Source: Undaria pinnatifida (lineage: Eukaryota > Sar > Phaeophyceae > Laminariales > Alariaceae). From it: a stretch of 64,000 bases of DNA. The notes under the pieces are model-generated. The model was not told where the DNA came from. It saw nothing but the letters and a program-made list of their open reading frames with translations, and ran no database searches. Shown in pieces: positions 49,601-58,799 of this stretch (position 1 is its first letter; the number at the start of each line of letters is the position of its first letter). Where the stretch lies: assembly GCA_012845835.1 (NCBI GenBank), contig JABAKD010000026.1, forward strand, positions 4,479,699 to 4,543,698, given 5' to 3'. The position numbers and the translations under genes are program-made.

Positions 49601-49715
49601 GGGGAGGGGGGTGTCCTTGGTTGTTGTTGCATTGCTGTCCTCCCGGGCCGTTAGATTGGCAGCCGTGGGAAGAGCATCCGGTTCGCGACCCCCGCCTATT
49701 GCCGAGGAAGCTCAT
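30917..49715 (-). CDS. Ankyrin-repeat DHHC palmitoyltransferase (HIP14/ZDHHC17-like architecture), 13 exons
   Basis: Predicted S-acyltransferase attaching palmitate to cysteines of membrane-associated proteins, probably at Golgi or endomembranes. Exons, 5' to 3' on the minus strand: 49715-49272, 48949-48890, 48322-48136, 46891-46749, 46449-46317, 42128-41995, 41222-41134, 40521-40467, 39816-39649, 37109-36967, 34727-34359, 33618-33490, 31133-30917. Phases close exactly to 2271 nt (756 residues plus stop TAA). Order: Gly/Pro-rich N-terminus (1-148), ankyrin repeats (about 190-395), two hydrophobic segments ending in SDPG, the cysteine-rich DHHC domain (589-630, DHHC at 614-617), two more hydrophobic segments, and a TTxE motif (NLTTSE) near the C-terminus. 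This order and the four hydrophobic segments match animal HIP14-type enzymes. Exons 2 (48949-48890) and 8 (40521-40467) are the least certain; they rest on phase and splice sites only. Confidence 0.85.
31149..31372. repeat. (AAGGC)n pentanucleotide array, about 45 units
   Basis: Nearly pure AAGGC with rare AAGGG and AAAGC variants. On the gene strand it is (CCTTG)n and ends about 14 nt before the acceptor of the last DHHC gene exon (31133). Confidence 0.97.
31556..31975. repeat. About 40-bp minisatellite, ACAGAAGTTCCGGGTAT unit, block 1
   Basis: Units alternate CTTACAGAAGTTCCGGGTA, TTGTGGCACGGGCGTACAGA and ACGGGTATGAAAG-type variants. Lies in the last DHHC gene intron. The second block is at 32655-33040. 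Confidence 0.88.
32655..33040. repeat. About 40-bp minisatellite, block 2
   Basis: Same CTTACAGAAGTTCCGGGTA and GTACCCGTACCCCGGGTAT vocabulary as 31556-31975, separated from it by about 680 bp of unrelated intron. Confidence 0.85.
33232..33405. mobile_element. Decayed copy of the 189-bp MITE (DHHC gene last intron)
   Basis: CGATTTAAGAGC, CAAACAGAAACAGGCGCTC, GCATTGCTCTTATCTG, GACGACTTTTGGTATGG, CCGATTTGATAGCTCTGAAG and TAATCGGGGTAC parallel the element at 4838 in order. The outer TIR bases are eroded. Confidence 0.6.
34359..34727 (-). other. DHHC cysteine-rich domain exon
   Basis: 369-nt exon encoding the catalytic domain. Visible signature: [42 protein letters not shown]. This satisfies the Cx2C...RPxRxxHCxxCxxCVxxxDHHCP.xxNC.G..NY.xF pattern, with all zinc ligands and the catalytic cysteine present. 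The canonical DHHCPW is DHHCPF here, a tolerated substitution. An acidic/Ser-rich linker (about 40 residues) precedes the domain and a membrane segment starts at [11 protein letters not shown]. The acceptor follows a long CCTTA pentamer array. Confidence 0.93.
34772..35406. repeat. (AAGGT)n pentanucleotide array, about 127 units
   Basis: About 635 bp of AAGGT with scattered variants (ACGGT, GAGGT) and an internal AAGGC patch (about 35225-35270). On the DHHC gene strand it is (CCTTA)n, ending 45 nt upstream of the DHHC exon acceptor, so it forms the pyrimidine side of that intron end. Confidence 0.97.
36175..36310. repeat. GGGTC/GGATC decamer array
   Basis: CGGGTCGGAT repeats with flanking GGGTCGAGCCGGGTTGGGCC. 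Similar (GGGTC)n or (CCCGA)n runs occur at 8615-8690 and 30745-30825. Confidence 0.85.
36538..36628. repeat. 11-bp repeat GACTACCTNNA
   Basis: About eight units such as TAGACTACCTC and TGGACTACCTT, in DHHC gene intron 10. Confidence 0.88.
36857..36946. repeat. 15-bp repeat CATATCCTATCATGC
   Basis: Five to six near-identical units ending about 20 bp from the splice donor of exon 10 (36967). Confidence 0.93.
37430..38316 (-). pseudogene. LINE-type reverse transcriptase C-terminal relic
   Basis: Minus-strand fragments in order: [32 protein letters not shown] and RKLKWQY, then a stop; [20 protein letters not shown] and [15 protein letters not shown], then a frameshift; [40 protein letters not shown] and [19 protein letters not shown]...[10 protein letters not shown] resembles the C-terminal Cys/His region of non-LTR polymerases. 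The DRWWPQ segment is duplicated. Stops and frame changes make it non-functional. It lies sense to the DHHC gene in intron 9; a 7-bp repeat truncates its 5' side. Confidence 0.78.
38316..38396. repeat. 7-bp microsatellite (CTGCACA/CTGCATA)n
   Basis: About eleven units; the first half is CTGCACA and the second half CTGCATA. It abuts the reverse transcriptase relic. Confidence 0.95.
38776..38828. repeat. (GGCTA)n pentanucleotide run
   Basis: GGCTAGGCTAGGCTAGGCTA, then TGCTA and GGGCTAGGGTAG variants. Confidence 0.88.
38848..39035. repeat. Dispersed repeat family D, copy 2
   Basis: See the copy at 28012; ordered matches extend over about 180 bp with many differences. In DHHC gene intron 9. Confidence 0.6.
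39055..39278. repeat. ATAACATCATC/ATAACATCATG tandem repeat
   Basis: About 18 imperfect 11-12-bp units, in DHHC gene intron 9. Confidence 0.93.
39895..40237. repeat. Retroviral-type protease fragment: direct copy plus perfect 229-bp palindrome
   Basis: A 110-114-bp segment occurs three times. Copy 1 is 39895-40004. Copy 2 is 40009-40122. Copy 3, 40124-40237, is the exact inverse of copy 2 around a single base at 40123. Read on +, copy 2 encodes [20 protein letters not shown], a DTGA active-site loop as in retrotransposon aspartic proteases. In copy 1 the loop reads INTGA (Asp to Asn). The block sits in the DHHC gene intron between exons 8 and 9. Confidence 0.85.
41385..41960. repeat. Tetranucleotide block (CAAT/CAAC/GCAA)n
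   Basis: Mixed ATCA, AACC and GCAA tetramers with ATGAACCAACCA units between 41,820 and 41,875. It encloses the decayed copies of exon 6 described separately. Confidence 0.9.
41551..41804 (-). repeat. Decayed copies of the DHHC gene exon 6 3' end with splice donors
   Basis: 41748-41804 repeats the end of ankyrin exon 6 (41988-42043); on the minus strand it reads [14 protein letters not shown] followed by GTAAGAAA. A shorter copy, 41551-41577, gives EYLVIE followed by GTAATT. Both lie downstream of the true donor on the gene strand. Confidence 0.8.
42552..43140. mobile_element. 589-bp TIR element, family T, copy 1
   Basis: Left end GGGTGTTTGCGGG; right end reads GTGTTTGCGGGATAC on the other strand, followed by a TGGGTAGGAAAATATA motif. 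TA is present directly outside each end (42550-42551, 43141-43142). Internal sequence has no clear reading frame; it includes a GGGTCGGGGTCAGG...GGGTTAGGG stretch. Confidence 0.7.
43160..44495. repeat. GTAGCCGTTACAC degenerate minisatellite, part 1
   Basis: More than 1.3 kb of imperfect 12-13-bp units of the form (A)CACGTAGCCGTTA, with interspersed CGTGACGAGTAGCCGTTACG and ACATAAGACGTTACACG higher-order variants. It lies in DHHC gene intron 5 and continues at 45800 after two family T insertions. Confidence 0.88.
44501..44755. mobile_element. Truncated TIR element, family T, copy 2
   Basis: Starts GGGTGCGGGATACCAACTTC, then GGTTGGGTAGGAAAATATAC and GAAACCGACTAATG. It ends with the right-end signature TGTTTTTTCGTGGGTTGAGT and GATGTTCGTGGGTTTCAATA. 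Inserted in the AGCCGTTAC minisatellite, which resumes at its end. Confidence 0.65.
44773..45798. mobile_element. About 1-kb TIR element, family T, copy 3
   Basis: The left end repeats copy 2 (GATGCGGGATACCAAC, GGTTGGGTAGGAAAATATAC, ATTGAAACCGAC). The right end is its inverse (GGTTTCAATACTATTGATAT, TTTTCCTACCCACCCAC, GCAAACACCC) and is followed by TA. Internally, a roughly 40-bp inverted repeat (TTGACACGTGATTTAGAGC near 45376 and its complement near 45570) brackets AT-rich sequence. No transposase frame is visible, so it is non-autonomous. Confidence 0.7.
45800..46310. repeat. GTAGCCGTTACAC degenerate minisatellite, part 2
   Basis: Same unit as 43160-44495. It drifts to (GTTGGCGTTACAC)n towards 46270 and stops a few bases short of ankyrin exon 5, whose splice donor lies at 46316-46315. 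Confidence 0.85.
46573..46730. repeat. AGC/AAC trinucleotide tract in ankyrin intron 4
   Basis: (AGC)n grading through AGCAAC to (AAC)n. It lies only 19 bp from the exon 4 donor, and on the gene strand is (GTT/GCT)n. Homopolymeric frames are shadows. Confidence 0.93.
47258..47395 (+). mobile_element. Short retroposon family E, copy 3 (DHHC gene intron 3)
   Basis: GCCAGCTAGCGTTGGATTGC, ATTGAGCTAAAT, AAAATACCTGGAAGTGTGGT, GAGCTTGAGC and TTTTTCCCCATCTGCCGGAG match copy 2 in order. It lies antisense to the gene and has no long A tail. Confidence 0.65.
48300..48860. repeat. Tandem copies of the DHHC gene exon 3 acceptor region (~155-bp period)
   Basis: The start of exon 3 and its upstream intron are repeated at about 48445-48600 and 48601-48710, with a poorer copy to about 48860. 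Shared runs: GGTTTGCGATGGTCGCCTCC, CAGATCCAACCCCGCATCAA and TATTGCAATCGGGAGGCTG. Copy 1 (48489-48448, minus) keeps an AG acceptor and an in-frame [14 protein letters not shown]; copy 2 has lost one base and is out of frame. Confidence 0.82.
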
Positions 49716-50226
49716 AGCTATTCCTGGGCAGGGTTGCCAATAGGAGGAGGCGGAGGAAAGGGGAGGTTATGCCCGCAGCTGCTTGCTGGGGAAGGGGTTC
49801 TCGAAATGTAACGGGTGTACCTGGTATGCCCGGAGCGGTTTGCCGGGGACGGGGCCCCGCAATCTCACCACCTGGTTCTATTTAAATACTGGGTATCAAT
49901 ACAGTCGTACCTGGGCGTGAAAAAAAGGGACTCTTGCAAGGGTGTGAATATAAGGGATATTTCAAGACGGGCCGAAGCGGGGCGATACAGGTGAATTTGA
50001 AGCATTAAACATGTTTTCGTATGAATTTGGGGGGGGGGACTGCCAAAAAAAAATCCGGGGGTGGCCAGGGGATGCCTGGATACCATCCCCGGGGTACTAA
50101 CTTTTCCAACATTTTATTTTCCATGAGGTGTATTTTTCGTTTTCGTTAAGCTAGCGTCACCAGCTGCACGCGCCACCACAACGTGCGCCAACGACAGGGT
50201 CACCAGCTGCAGGTAGCGTTTCCACA

Positions 50227-50435
50227 CGCCCGAGACTTGCTTTCGGGAGCACGAAAAACGGCGGCAGCTTCGTTCAGTGCGCCTTGGTCAAGTTTGACCT
50301 TGGTACAGTACTGCCGCCGAGAAATTAGCCGCCCGAGACTTGCTTTCGGGAGCACGAAAAACGGCGGCAGCTTCGTTCAGTGCGCCTTGGTCAAGTTTGA
50401 CCTTGGTACAGTACTACTGCAAAAAAAAATTAGCC
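50227..50435. repeat. Tandem duplication, ~103-bp unit, two copies
   Basis: 50227-50329 and 50331-50435 share GCCCGAGACTTGCTTTCGGG, AAACGGCGGCAGCTTCGTTC and GGTCAAGTTTGACCTTGGTA almost without change. The first copy ends in GCCGCCGAG, the second in ACTGCAAAAAAAAA. Confidence 0.93.
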
Positions 50436-53416
50436 GATAACTCGCCCCCTCTGATTTTCGTTCAGATTGTTGCGGGATTTTCTCGCGGGCACTCCTAGAA
50501 ACTGGCATCTCAAATACAAAACGGAAATGTCTATGTCTTCAACCGGCAATTCTTGCGCGGGAGCTCTGTTTGCTGGATGGTAGGGTGCCGCGAGGGAGGG
50601 TGTGTTTTTGCATTTTCGGAAAAAAAACGGATGTAGGAGGTCAGTGAGATTCACACAAGAATCCGATGTAAAAGCGGGGTTGAAAAAACAGTCCGTCCAA
50701 CACAAGTTACACCGCCAACAAACATCCAAAAGCCCCGGATAATCACGCGCCCAAACTACCTGCTAGTCCGTATATCCCGCTAGGTTTCGCGGTGCGGAGC
50801 GGCGTAGACAAGAGATGTATCATATGCCAGAGGAAGGGTTAGGGTTAGGATCGCGTGTATCATATATACCAAAGCTTACGGGGAAGAGCCATGTGTCACG
50901 TATGCGACAGACATCAGCAGCAGTTGCAGCAGCTGTAGCAGTTGCAGCAGTTGACCCGGCATGGCTAGGGTTGAGGTTCCGGCTCCGGTTGATAGCCGTC
51001 ATGTGCCGAAGCCGTAAAGGATGAAAATAAAAATCCTTACATCCATCAGGAAAAACATCCCAGTCTCTTGACAAAACCGTACCTCACAGAAAGCGCATCA
51101 ATTCATGCGGGCACCAAACACAGAATCGTGCCTGCGCCGAAAACGAATCCTCGGCTGGCAGGGATCTCCCCCCTCCAAGCCCTTTCCCAGCAGAGGGTTG
51201 CCTTAGGCGCTCGTACATGCCTTACGTGACTTGCTTGGGGTGTCTTTAAAAAACCCTACCACGTTATTTTGAGTTGGTCCCACCAGCACCCTTCCATCGC
51301 ACTCCCACCAACACACACCTCCCGCTAACTGATTTCAAGCGGTAGCGAGCCACCAAGTTTCGGCCCACCAGGACCTTGCCAACGCACGACCACCAGCACA
51401 CACCCGTTAACAGAATTGCAGCGGTAGCGAGCAATCAAGTTTAGGTCCACCAGCACTCTGGTGTTGTGCTATCCAACATGCTATTTTCCTATTGCTGTGC
51501 GGTGTATTTGGTGTGCTTTGAAGTCTCGATATGTGCTGGCTGCTCTTTGCTGCTCTCGTGTGAGTGTTTTGTATTGCTGTGTGCTCTGTGCGCGGTGTGG
51601 TGTGTGCTCTGTAGTCTCGACATATGCTGCGTGTTTCTTGCTGCACTCGCTGTGCAGGGCACCTGTGTTGCTCTACCCACAAAACGAAAAATGATATACA
51701 ACCTATAACGCCAAATGTTCTTGAAACCGGGGTTGTCTAAAACAGCCCCGCACTGGGCCATTGAGCGTTATGTGCTCCTTCTGTGCTCTTTCACAGGCGC
51801 CGAGCTTCCCACTGAAGCCTTCCAATGACACACCATGCCCGTAGGTACCCCACCAAGTCATGGTATACTCTGATCTCTCGTTGGTATGGCCTTTGTCTAT
51901 GTCAGAAGTGAAGAAGTCCAGTGCGCCGCGACCATGTACCGTGTATCGCTTGCGCAGTTGCTACGCATGTTCCCAGCAGTCGCGCCGCCAGTTTAGGCAT
52001 TTTTCACGGTCATTGTCGCGGTGGTAAATGTTGATGAAATCGCCTAAGATTCGCCGTGTGCTCGTGTATATAGGCATATCATATAGGGAAGGTATTCCGG
52101 GGTGGTGTATTTCTGATTCATGCCACCGAAGCCGCAACCGCTGGAGACGTGCGCCTCAAAAAACAACCAAATGTGGACAAAAAACACTGCGTTGTCGGGT
52201 AGTAGCGCTAGATCACAGTTTCCCCCCCAATAAAAATTACACGTACTGCGTAAGGGAACTGATCATCGCCACAAGCAGTAAAAATATACCTTGGCCACAG
52301 TATGAGAAAGAGAAAACCCAACGACCTGGAACCACATTTTCAAACTTCAGCGACACTGTCGCGGTGCTTACACGTCACCAACTGCTGCCGCTTTGCCACG
52401 CTGTAGTACTGTAGTGAGAGCACCTAAGATCCCATCGTAGGGTGGTGCGATTTCCGATTAGCTGTTACGCCGGAGTTATGGTAGAACGGCAGAATATCAT
52501 GCACAAATATTACAGTGGTAGAGGTAGTTCCAGATTTGTACTTCGGCATAGTTTGGCCCCATTTTTTTTGGGGGGGGGCAGAGCAACACAGGCGAGGGTG
52601 TGTTCTGTATGCGGTGTGCTTCGCGGTCTGTCGTCCCGATTGTTCATTGCCTCCATATTACCTTGAAACGTATATTTGGACATGGAGCAAAGAAAACTCT
52701 ACTATTCCTTTAAAAAAGTGGTTAATGTATTTCACCCTAACCCCTCCCCCGTCTATTCCCCCTCGTTAAGCCTTTAAGCGCCGCACTCCCAATATGGGGA
52801 CAAAACACTCAAAATTAGAATAGGGTAATTTTAGAACTTGGGAAAGGTTAATAGATTTACAATTTACAATGGAAACCCCGTTTCTCATGAAAATTGAAAA
52901 TCAGCCATCTTTTCTTAGCTTTGGTCCAACGGGTGTCCCCTCAAGTACCTGCGATACTACTCCCTCCTCCTCGTATTGTTTCTTCTCGACAGCGTCTGTA
53001 TCGAGCCCTCTACATCGACCATCGCCATGTTTCTCGTCCACTGCACGCAAATTCAAGACGACACACGCTATCATATAGGAAATACCACACCCTCGGCTCG
53101 GAACCACATGCATACTGCTAACTTGCAAGTTGCCCGTTCAATGTGGTCACAAACTACGAGCCAGAGATACATAAACCTTGCAAACACAGCAAACGTTACT
53201 TGGCCATGCGACGCCAACCGCGAAGGACACGAGGGCAAAACAAAACATACGCAAAAAAAGCCAGCACACCAGACTATTCAAGAAAATAAGAGAAAAAAAC
53301 AAGAAGAACAACCAGAAGGGCGAAAAAAAAACATTGGAAAAGAAGATGGAAACAGGACGGCACGAGAATAGTGAAAACAAAGCAAAACAGCCAGCCAGCA
53401 CCCTTTTAGGGTCCAT

Positions 53417-53445
53417 GTTTAACCCTAACCCTAACCCTAACCCTA
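53417..53445. repeat. Interstitial telomere-like (CCCTAA)n
   Basis: Four CCCTAA units followed by CCCTAG. Shorter TTAGGG runs lie near 42901, 50836, 62760 and 63434. TTAGGG-type telomeres fit brown algae among others. Confidence 0.85.
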
Positions 53446-55151
53446 GCAAAAAAAACGAGGAGTGTGCTCTTCATGGGTGCGTATAGCGTGCGATAGATAG
53501 TCCATGCTACACGCACGCTTGTCAGGCAACTCCTCGGATTGATTGTACAGTACATCGGAACGTCAACTAAACCCCTCCTAAGCCAGCAGCCAGCAGCCCA
53601 GTAGCCCGCGTTGCTTCGAACGGTCGATGCTGTAGTAATCATCACATTATATAAAATAATTATAAACACGTCGGCTGTGAGCTCGATAAGTTTAGGGTCG
53701 ATCGATACTCATCTTTGCAAGCTGCGTGATACACCTGCCGCTCGTCCTGCGGATCTTGATAGGGTGGACATGAACACACACAAATTTGCTTTTATTCGTC
53801 CATTTTTTCGTCTCAAGTCCCAAAAGGGCACCATTTTCGCCGTTACTTCTTGTACTGCACTTGTACACCAGGTATAAGGGGTATGCCGGATAAATACTGC
53901 ATACTATTACTTCCAAGCTGTGCATACGATGTGGCCTGTGGTATGCATACAGCCCCGTATCACGCGTACATCATACAAGGTACTCCCTCAAAGTGCCTGT
54001 TCTCTTGGGCATAAGGCAGCTACCAAAACGCCGCCACTTATATGCTCCATACTTCACACGTAGCCCCAACAAACTGCTTCTTCGCCAAAGAGAGCCACCG
54101 CAACGCCGTGGTTCAGCTCCTAATCGTAACCCAACATATCGTATACCACGGTGATCTTACGTATCCCCGGTGATACTTACCATGCACGGTGGCCCGTGGT
54201 GTGCTCAGTGTGTGCATGGCCATAGTCGAATGTCCGTAGACCCTCGCATCCCTACTATGCCGGAACGGAGCACGTTGGGCTTTCACCAACCAGGCAGACA
54301 TTGCTTGCACCAGCGCGAAGCACCGTGAGGTATTCGGCGAGTCGCATGAAGGGTGAACTACATCCTTCCAAAAACCGCTCGTAAGACGGACTTCGGCACC
54401 TTGTGCCTACTTTCTTGCTCATGGATGACAGCGCCAATAAGTTATACTCTGTTTTCTGGTGTAACCACTCCAAAGACAGCAATGGGTATTACTATGTAAC
54501 TGCCTTGTGGGTGCCTTACCATATTCACAAGTACGTGATGCGACCATTCCCCTTGTGCTGAGTTGGGATTCTCCACCCCGCACAATATGATCTACTCGAT
54601 AAGCATCATGGTGACCGCCCAAAAAACAAAAACGGTACCATGGTTGTCTAGCTCACGCAGTGAATGGCATGTTTTACGGCATCGTTGCCAACCAACGCCG
54701 ACCCCAATATACACACAATGTTTTACAGCGCCGATGCCAACCGAGGCTAACTATTATACCAAGGTGTATATATTTTACGGGGGAAATCTAGGGGTGCGGG
54801 GGTTCTTCCGAGTTGTACGGTACGTCTCCCGAAAATTGCCTTCTCGCCAAAGGGAAGCCACCAAAACACTGTGCTTTAGCTCCCACCAACAAACGCCAAA
54901 CTACCGTATCTCCAAAGGGAGCCACCAATAGCTCCCATCAACACACGGCTCCCGATAACTGCCTTGTCGCCTAAGCTCCCCACCAACACACGACATGACC
55001 CAACAAAGAGTGCACTATGAGACGCGCGTGGGGCCTTCGACGCGCTCTGATAGACGCGGACCACGAGAAACAGGAGTCGTTGTAGCCGCCCTTTGTGTTG
55101 CTATTGCACACATATCGTAGTTACTCGTAAAATAGAAGACGCGCTACCATA

Positions 55152-55460
55152 CAACCGGTCGCCCCGGGTGTGGTGGCGTATCAGGTCATCCTCGAGCCTG
55201 GTATAGGTCAGATTCGTGAGTTTGAGCCCCGCCGAGTACATACTCGTATAAATTCGTTGGGACTTTTTCTTGTGCACAAATTGGCTTGCGGAAAGCGCGA
55301 GAGCATGAGTTCGCAACACTCGATGAAAAATCGACGAGCAGTGGGAGTGCTGAACCCTATGCGAAATACAAATTGAAGGCAAGAACAGGGGGGGAGAAGA
55401 GACGACACCTGTGACCACGGCTTGTCCAGAAGCTGAAGAGTGGAAGTGTGAAAAAAAAAA
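55152..55460 (+). mobile_element. tRNA-derived SINE, family A, copy 3, poly(A)-tailed
   Basis: Full-length: GGTCGCCCCGGGTGTGGTGGC head, GAGTTTGAGCCCCGCC B-box position, TGTGACCACGGCTTGTCC 3' domain, ending in GTGTG plus ten A. The tail confirms the 3' end and retroposition. Confidence 0.82.
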
Positions 55461-55466
55461 GGGTAG

Positions 55467-55665
55467 CCGGGCGCCCCGGTGGTCTAGTGGTTAACCTCGA
55501 ACACTAAGGTTGGAGTCAGTGGTTCAAATCTCGGTTTTCTAGAGACATCAACTGCCGAGAGCGCTTTATTGCGTGGGTAAAAGCACAATTCGACGCGAGT
55601 TGACGAGGAAAGAACGTGCTGAATTCTTCTCGCGGTAAAAATTAAGGCGCGTATTGTAGTGGGGA
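55467..55665 (+). mobile_element. tRNA-derived SINE, family B, copy 3
   Basis: This is the best-preserved head: GCGCCCCGGTGGTCTAGTGG is followed within about 45 nt by B box GGTTCAAATCTC, close to functional tRNA spacing. The body contains CTGCCGAGAGCGC and CAATTCGACGCGAGTTGACG. It starts just after the poly(A) of a family A SINE, so the two form a composite. Confidence 0.78.
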
Positions 55666-56084
55666 GGGAGGGGGAGAGCCTGCTTAACGACCCCGGGTCT
55701 GGGTTACGTCTAGAGAGGGAGAAGGAGAAACATCAAGTGCGAAAATAATAGATGGGATCAGCAACAAAAAATGAAATGTTCATCTTCCTATCCTTATCTT
55801 GGGTATAACCATAAAAGTATAAACTACCACACCACGTTGTGCCATTTTCTTGATTTTCGTCGTGCCGTCCTGTTTCCCCTCTTTGTTTCCGATCGTTTTT
55901 CCTCCTCGTTTCTTCTCTTTCTCATATTGTTTTCTTTTTTTCTTTCTTCCTTTTCTTTGCGTAGTCTGATGTGCTAGCTTACATCATTTTTTTGCCCGCG
56001 TGTTTATTGCGGTTCATTGCATGGCCAAATCACCTCGCTGTGTTTGCAATATATCTCTCGGTCTCGTAGTTTGTGACGACAGCA

Positions 56085-56262
56085 TGACAGACCTCGTCTC
56101 TCTAGGAGGCATCGGCACGGACACCTGACAATAGTGCTGGATGTAGATGACGGCAAATATCAGTTTAATGTGGAGAACACACACTGGTAGTGTGTGACCA
56201 CAGAGCTCGTCTCTCCCTGCTTCATGATAGGAGGCATCGGCACGGACACTGCTAGTGCTGTG
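56085..56262. repeat. Tandem duplicate, about 130-bp period
   Basis: GACAGACCTCGTCTCTC and AGGAGGCATCGGCACGGACAC occur at 56089-56128 and again at 56203-56248, with different sequence between. Confidence 0.75.
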
Positions 56263-56454
56263 TGTTGAAACTCCATACTCGTCGTTTTCGTTGGGTCAGT
56301 ACTGGGCGTCGCACCACCAGAAAAAATAGGTAACGCCGTAACTATTCATGCGTATCCCATGATCCTTCTCGAGAAATGCACACGATAGGAAACGCACGAC
56401 CGACGTATCACGCACCTTCATGCAAAGTTAAAAGTTAAACTTCCACATATCGGA

Positions 56455-56700
56455 CAGATCTGGACCATAGATCATCTAGATAAACTATTGATAGATCATC
56501 TAGACGTTATGATATGTGATAAATACGGGATTTGTGTATTAATAGGACATATCCAACCCAGGAAACATGAGCTAGATCATTCAGATCTTCCGGCTCTGCC
56601 CCGGCAGCGTGATCTATGGGCCGTGCAGATCATACAGACCAGGGGTCTGTTTTCCCTGAAAGACACAGATCCTCAACAGGGATCTATATCATGTGGCCGC
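56455..56700. repeat. Dispersed GATC-rich repeat family F
   Basis: ATCTAGATAAAC, TCCAACCCAGGAAACATGAG, GTGATCTATGGGCCGTGCAG and CAACAGGGATCTATATC. A diverged partner at 3845-4080 has ATCTAGATTATC, TCCAACCCAGGAAATATGTG, ATGATCTATAGGCCATCCAG and GGATCTATC in the same order. TGATCTAGAT runs also occur near 9115-9200 and 30330-30545. Confidence 0.65.
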
Positions 56701-58799
56701 TGGGTGCCAAGTTTAATGTCTGGCACCTGGTACCTGGTACCCTGGTATACGTACCTGGTATGTGATAACTACTAACTACTGTGCTGTGCCGATCGATCGG
56801 GAGAGCTCACAGCTGAAGTTTATTTCGTTGATGTGTGAGGGAATGGGTAGAACAGCAGCACGTACTTATTATGTACAATAGTACAGCAGCAGTCTAGTCA
56901 GAAAAACTCGACAACGGGCTAGTCTCGTAGGAGCAGCTGAACAACGGGCTAAAGAAGAGGTCTAAATGACTGACGGCAACCGCAACGGCATAAACGCATA
57001 AACGGGGTAAACGGGCCATCCATCCTTGCCCGCCAGAGAGGTACCTATCGTGCACAAGGCCGTTGCAACTGCTGTAGGGTACCGATGCAGGTTATTCATA
57101 CGCATGTATTGTCAGACGTGTAAACGGAATATGAGTGCGCGTCATAGAGAGAGGTGGGCGAATCCCGATTATCGCATGGTGGACAAGGTGGTACAACAAC
57201 ACCTACCTATGGGCCAAACAGACAGGAGGGCACCCTCTTGGCAAGGGCGGAATGCTTCCCTGCAGGGTGGTGAGAACTGCGAGTTGAAATAGTGTTCCAA
57301 AAGCGAATCGGCGATCAATCCTAGATATTCTAGAGACGATATGCGCTAGAAGTCTCTGTGCAACGCCAACAGCTACACGGGACCAGCAAAGAGCCTGCTT
57401 TCGGATACCTTCGGCACTCACCTTTTCAATTAGGCGTTGTGGAAAGTGTGGGCCTGTCCGGCCGATAATGAAATGCCATCTCACAGACAAGGGTTTCCAC
57501 AACGTTATACGTTGCCATTCAATGTAGGGGTTCGGGGATTTTACGTTGACAAGCGAGAGGGCATATAAGCTAGAAACAGCAGCAACTACGGCCATAGTGG
57601 CGTGGATGATACACCTCAAAGAGCTGTTAGGGCTTCCAAGCTTGTGGAGCGGAATTTTCAAAGTGTTGCGGAAAAGCGGTGGTCTCGAAAAACTTTTTTG
57701 AAATCTGCAAAAACTGCAAACTCTCACGACAACAAGCTCTCACGTCTTGCCCCACAAGCGCCATCCATCATTCGAAGCTTGAGGTCAGAGATTGGAGCTT
57801 TGCTGGCAGTACCGACAACCTTGCGGCACGGAAACGGTAAGATCTTTGTAACCTCCGAGTGTAATGTGCTGTTGTTAGTCAGGGTGGTGCACAGAGTAGC
57901 GCCAACACCATGTCTCGAGTCTGTTAGCTTTGGATACCTCAGCGGATTTTACAACTAAAAGTGTCATGAAGAAAATCAAGGCGCTTTTCTGTCTGACTTT
58001 CTTTCGCTGGAGTTGCGAGCATGAGTATCGTACGATGGGTGGTATCATTTGCTACGTGCCTGCGGTACGCTCCGACGTACCATACAGACAACAGTGCCCG
58101 GAAGCTTTACGCTTCACACAGTAGTATATAGAAACATAGAAGCGCAGCAGCTAGGCAGTATGTCTAATTATCAGTATTTCCGACAGCTGAAGTTTTACCT
58201 TTTTCATACCGTAGGCGTCTGGTGAGCACGAACTCTGCTTCTATAATACACAAGTCAGTCAAGTGCTGCTGTATTCCTGCCTTGCTACCCCCCTGCCTTG
58301 GATGATCTCAGATGATGCCTCATGGTATCGTCACATCGTCACATCGTCGCACACTTACAATTGACGTATTATATAATACAGGTGTGGCCTCCATGCACAT
58401 GCTGTGTTGAGGAGCTCGTCTGCTACTCGGACAATGCTAAAAACACTATAGTATCGTCCGGTACGTGTCAAACACGCGAGACCTGCAGCAGCAACGGCAG
58501 CAACCTTCTGCCCCCGTCCTTTTAATTAGAGTACGAATAGAAGCCTCATAGATTACGTAGAGCGAAGCGAACGTCACAACATCGCAACATCGTCCGCGCC
58601 GTGTTTTCTATCGCGCTCGCAGCCTCACGAAGCACCGCACGTATCCATCAATCTCAATCTATCATTCGAAGCACAACACTTATCCATCAATCTCATTCGA
58701 GCATTCGCAGTAACCGGCGAGGACACCTCTGCAACAGCACCCCGAGGACTACCGCGGTACTACATTCGCGAGTACAGCACTGCCGCCGTACCGTCATTG

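Larger units (their letters stand above)
49716..58799. other. Intergenic region between DHHC and INTS6 genes (divergent promoters)
   Basis: The two genes are transcribed away from each other, so both promoters must lie here; I see no clear core elements. It contains SINE A+B (55152-55665), tandem duplicates, the CCCTAA run and family F. A 174-codon frame at 57203-57727 (minus) and a 119-codon frame at 57602-57958 (plus) overlap each other; neither shows a domain I know. Confidence 0.5.

Noticed and set aside
49272-49715. Plus-strand frame 49096-49743 (215 codons) as a separate gene
   Set aside because: The minus strand over the same interval gives an ATG-started frame ending at an exact GTGAGT donor in phase with the DHHC gene; the plus frame is taken as its shadow.
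57602-57958. 119-codon plus frame as a real gene
   Set aside because: Upstream in-frame stops, no domain, no splice evidence; kept only as a low-interest finding.
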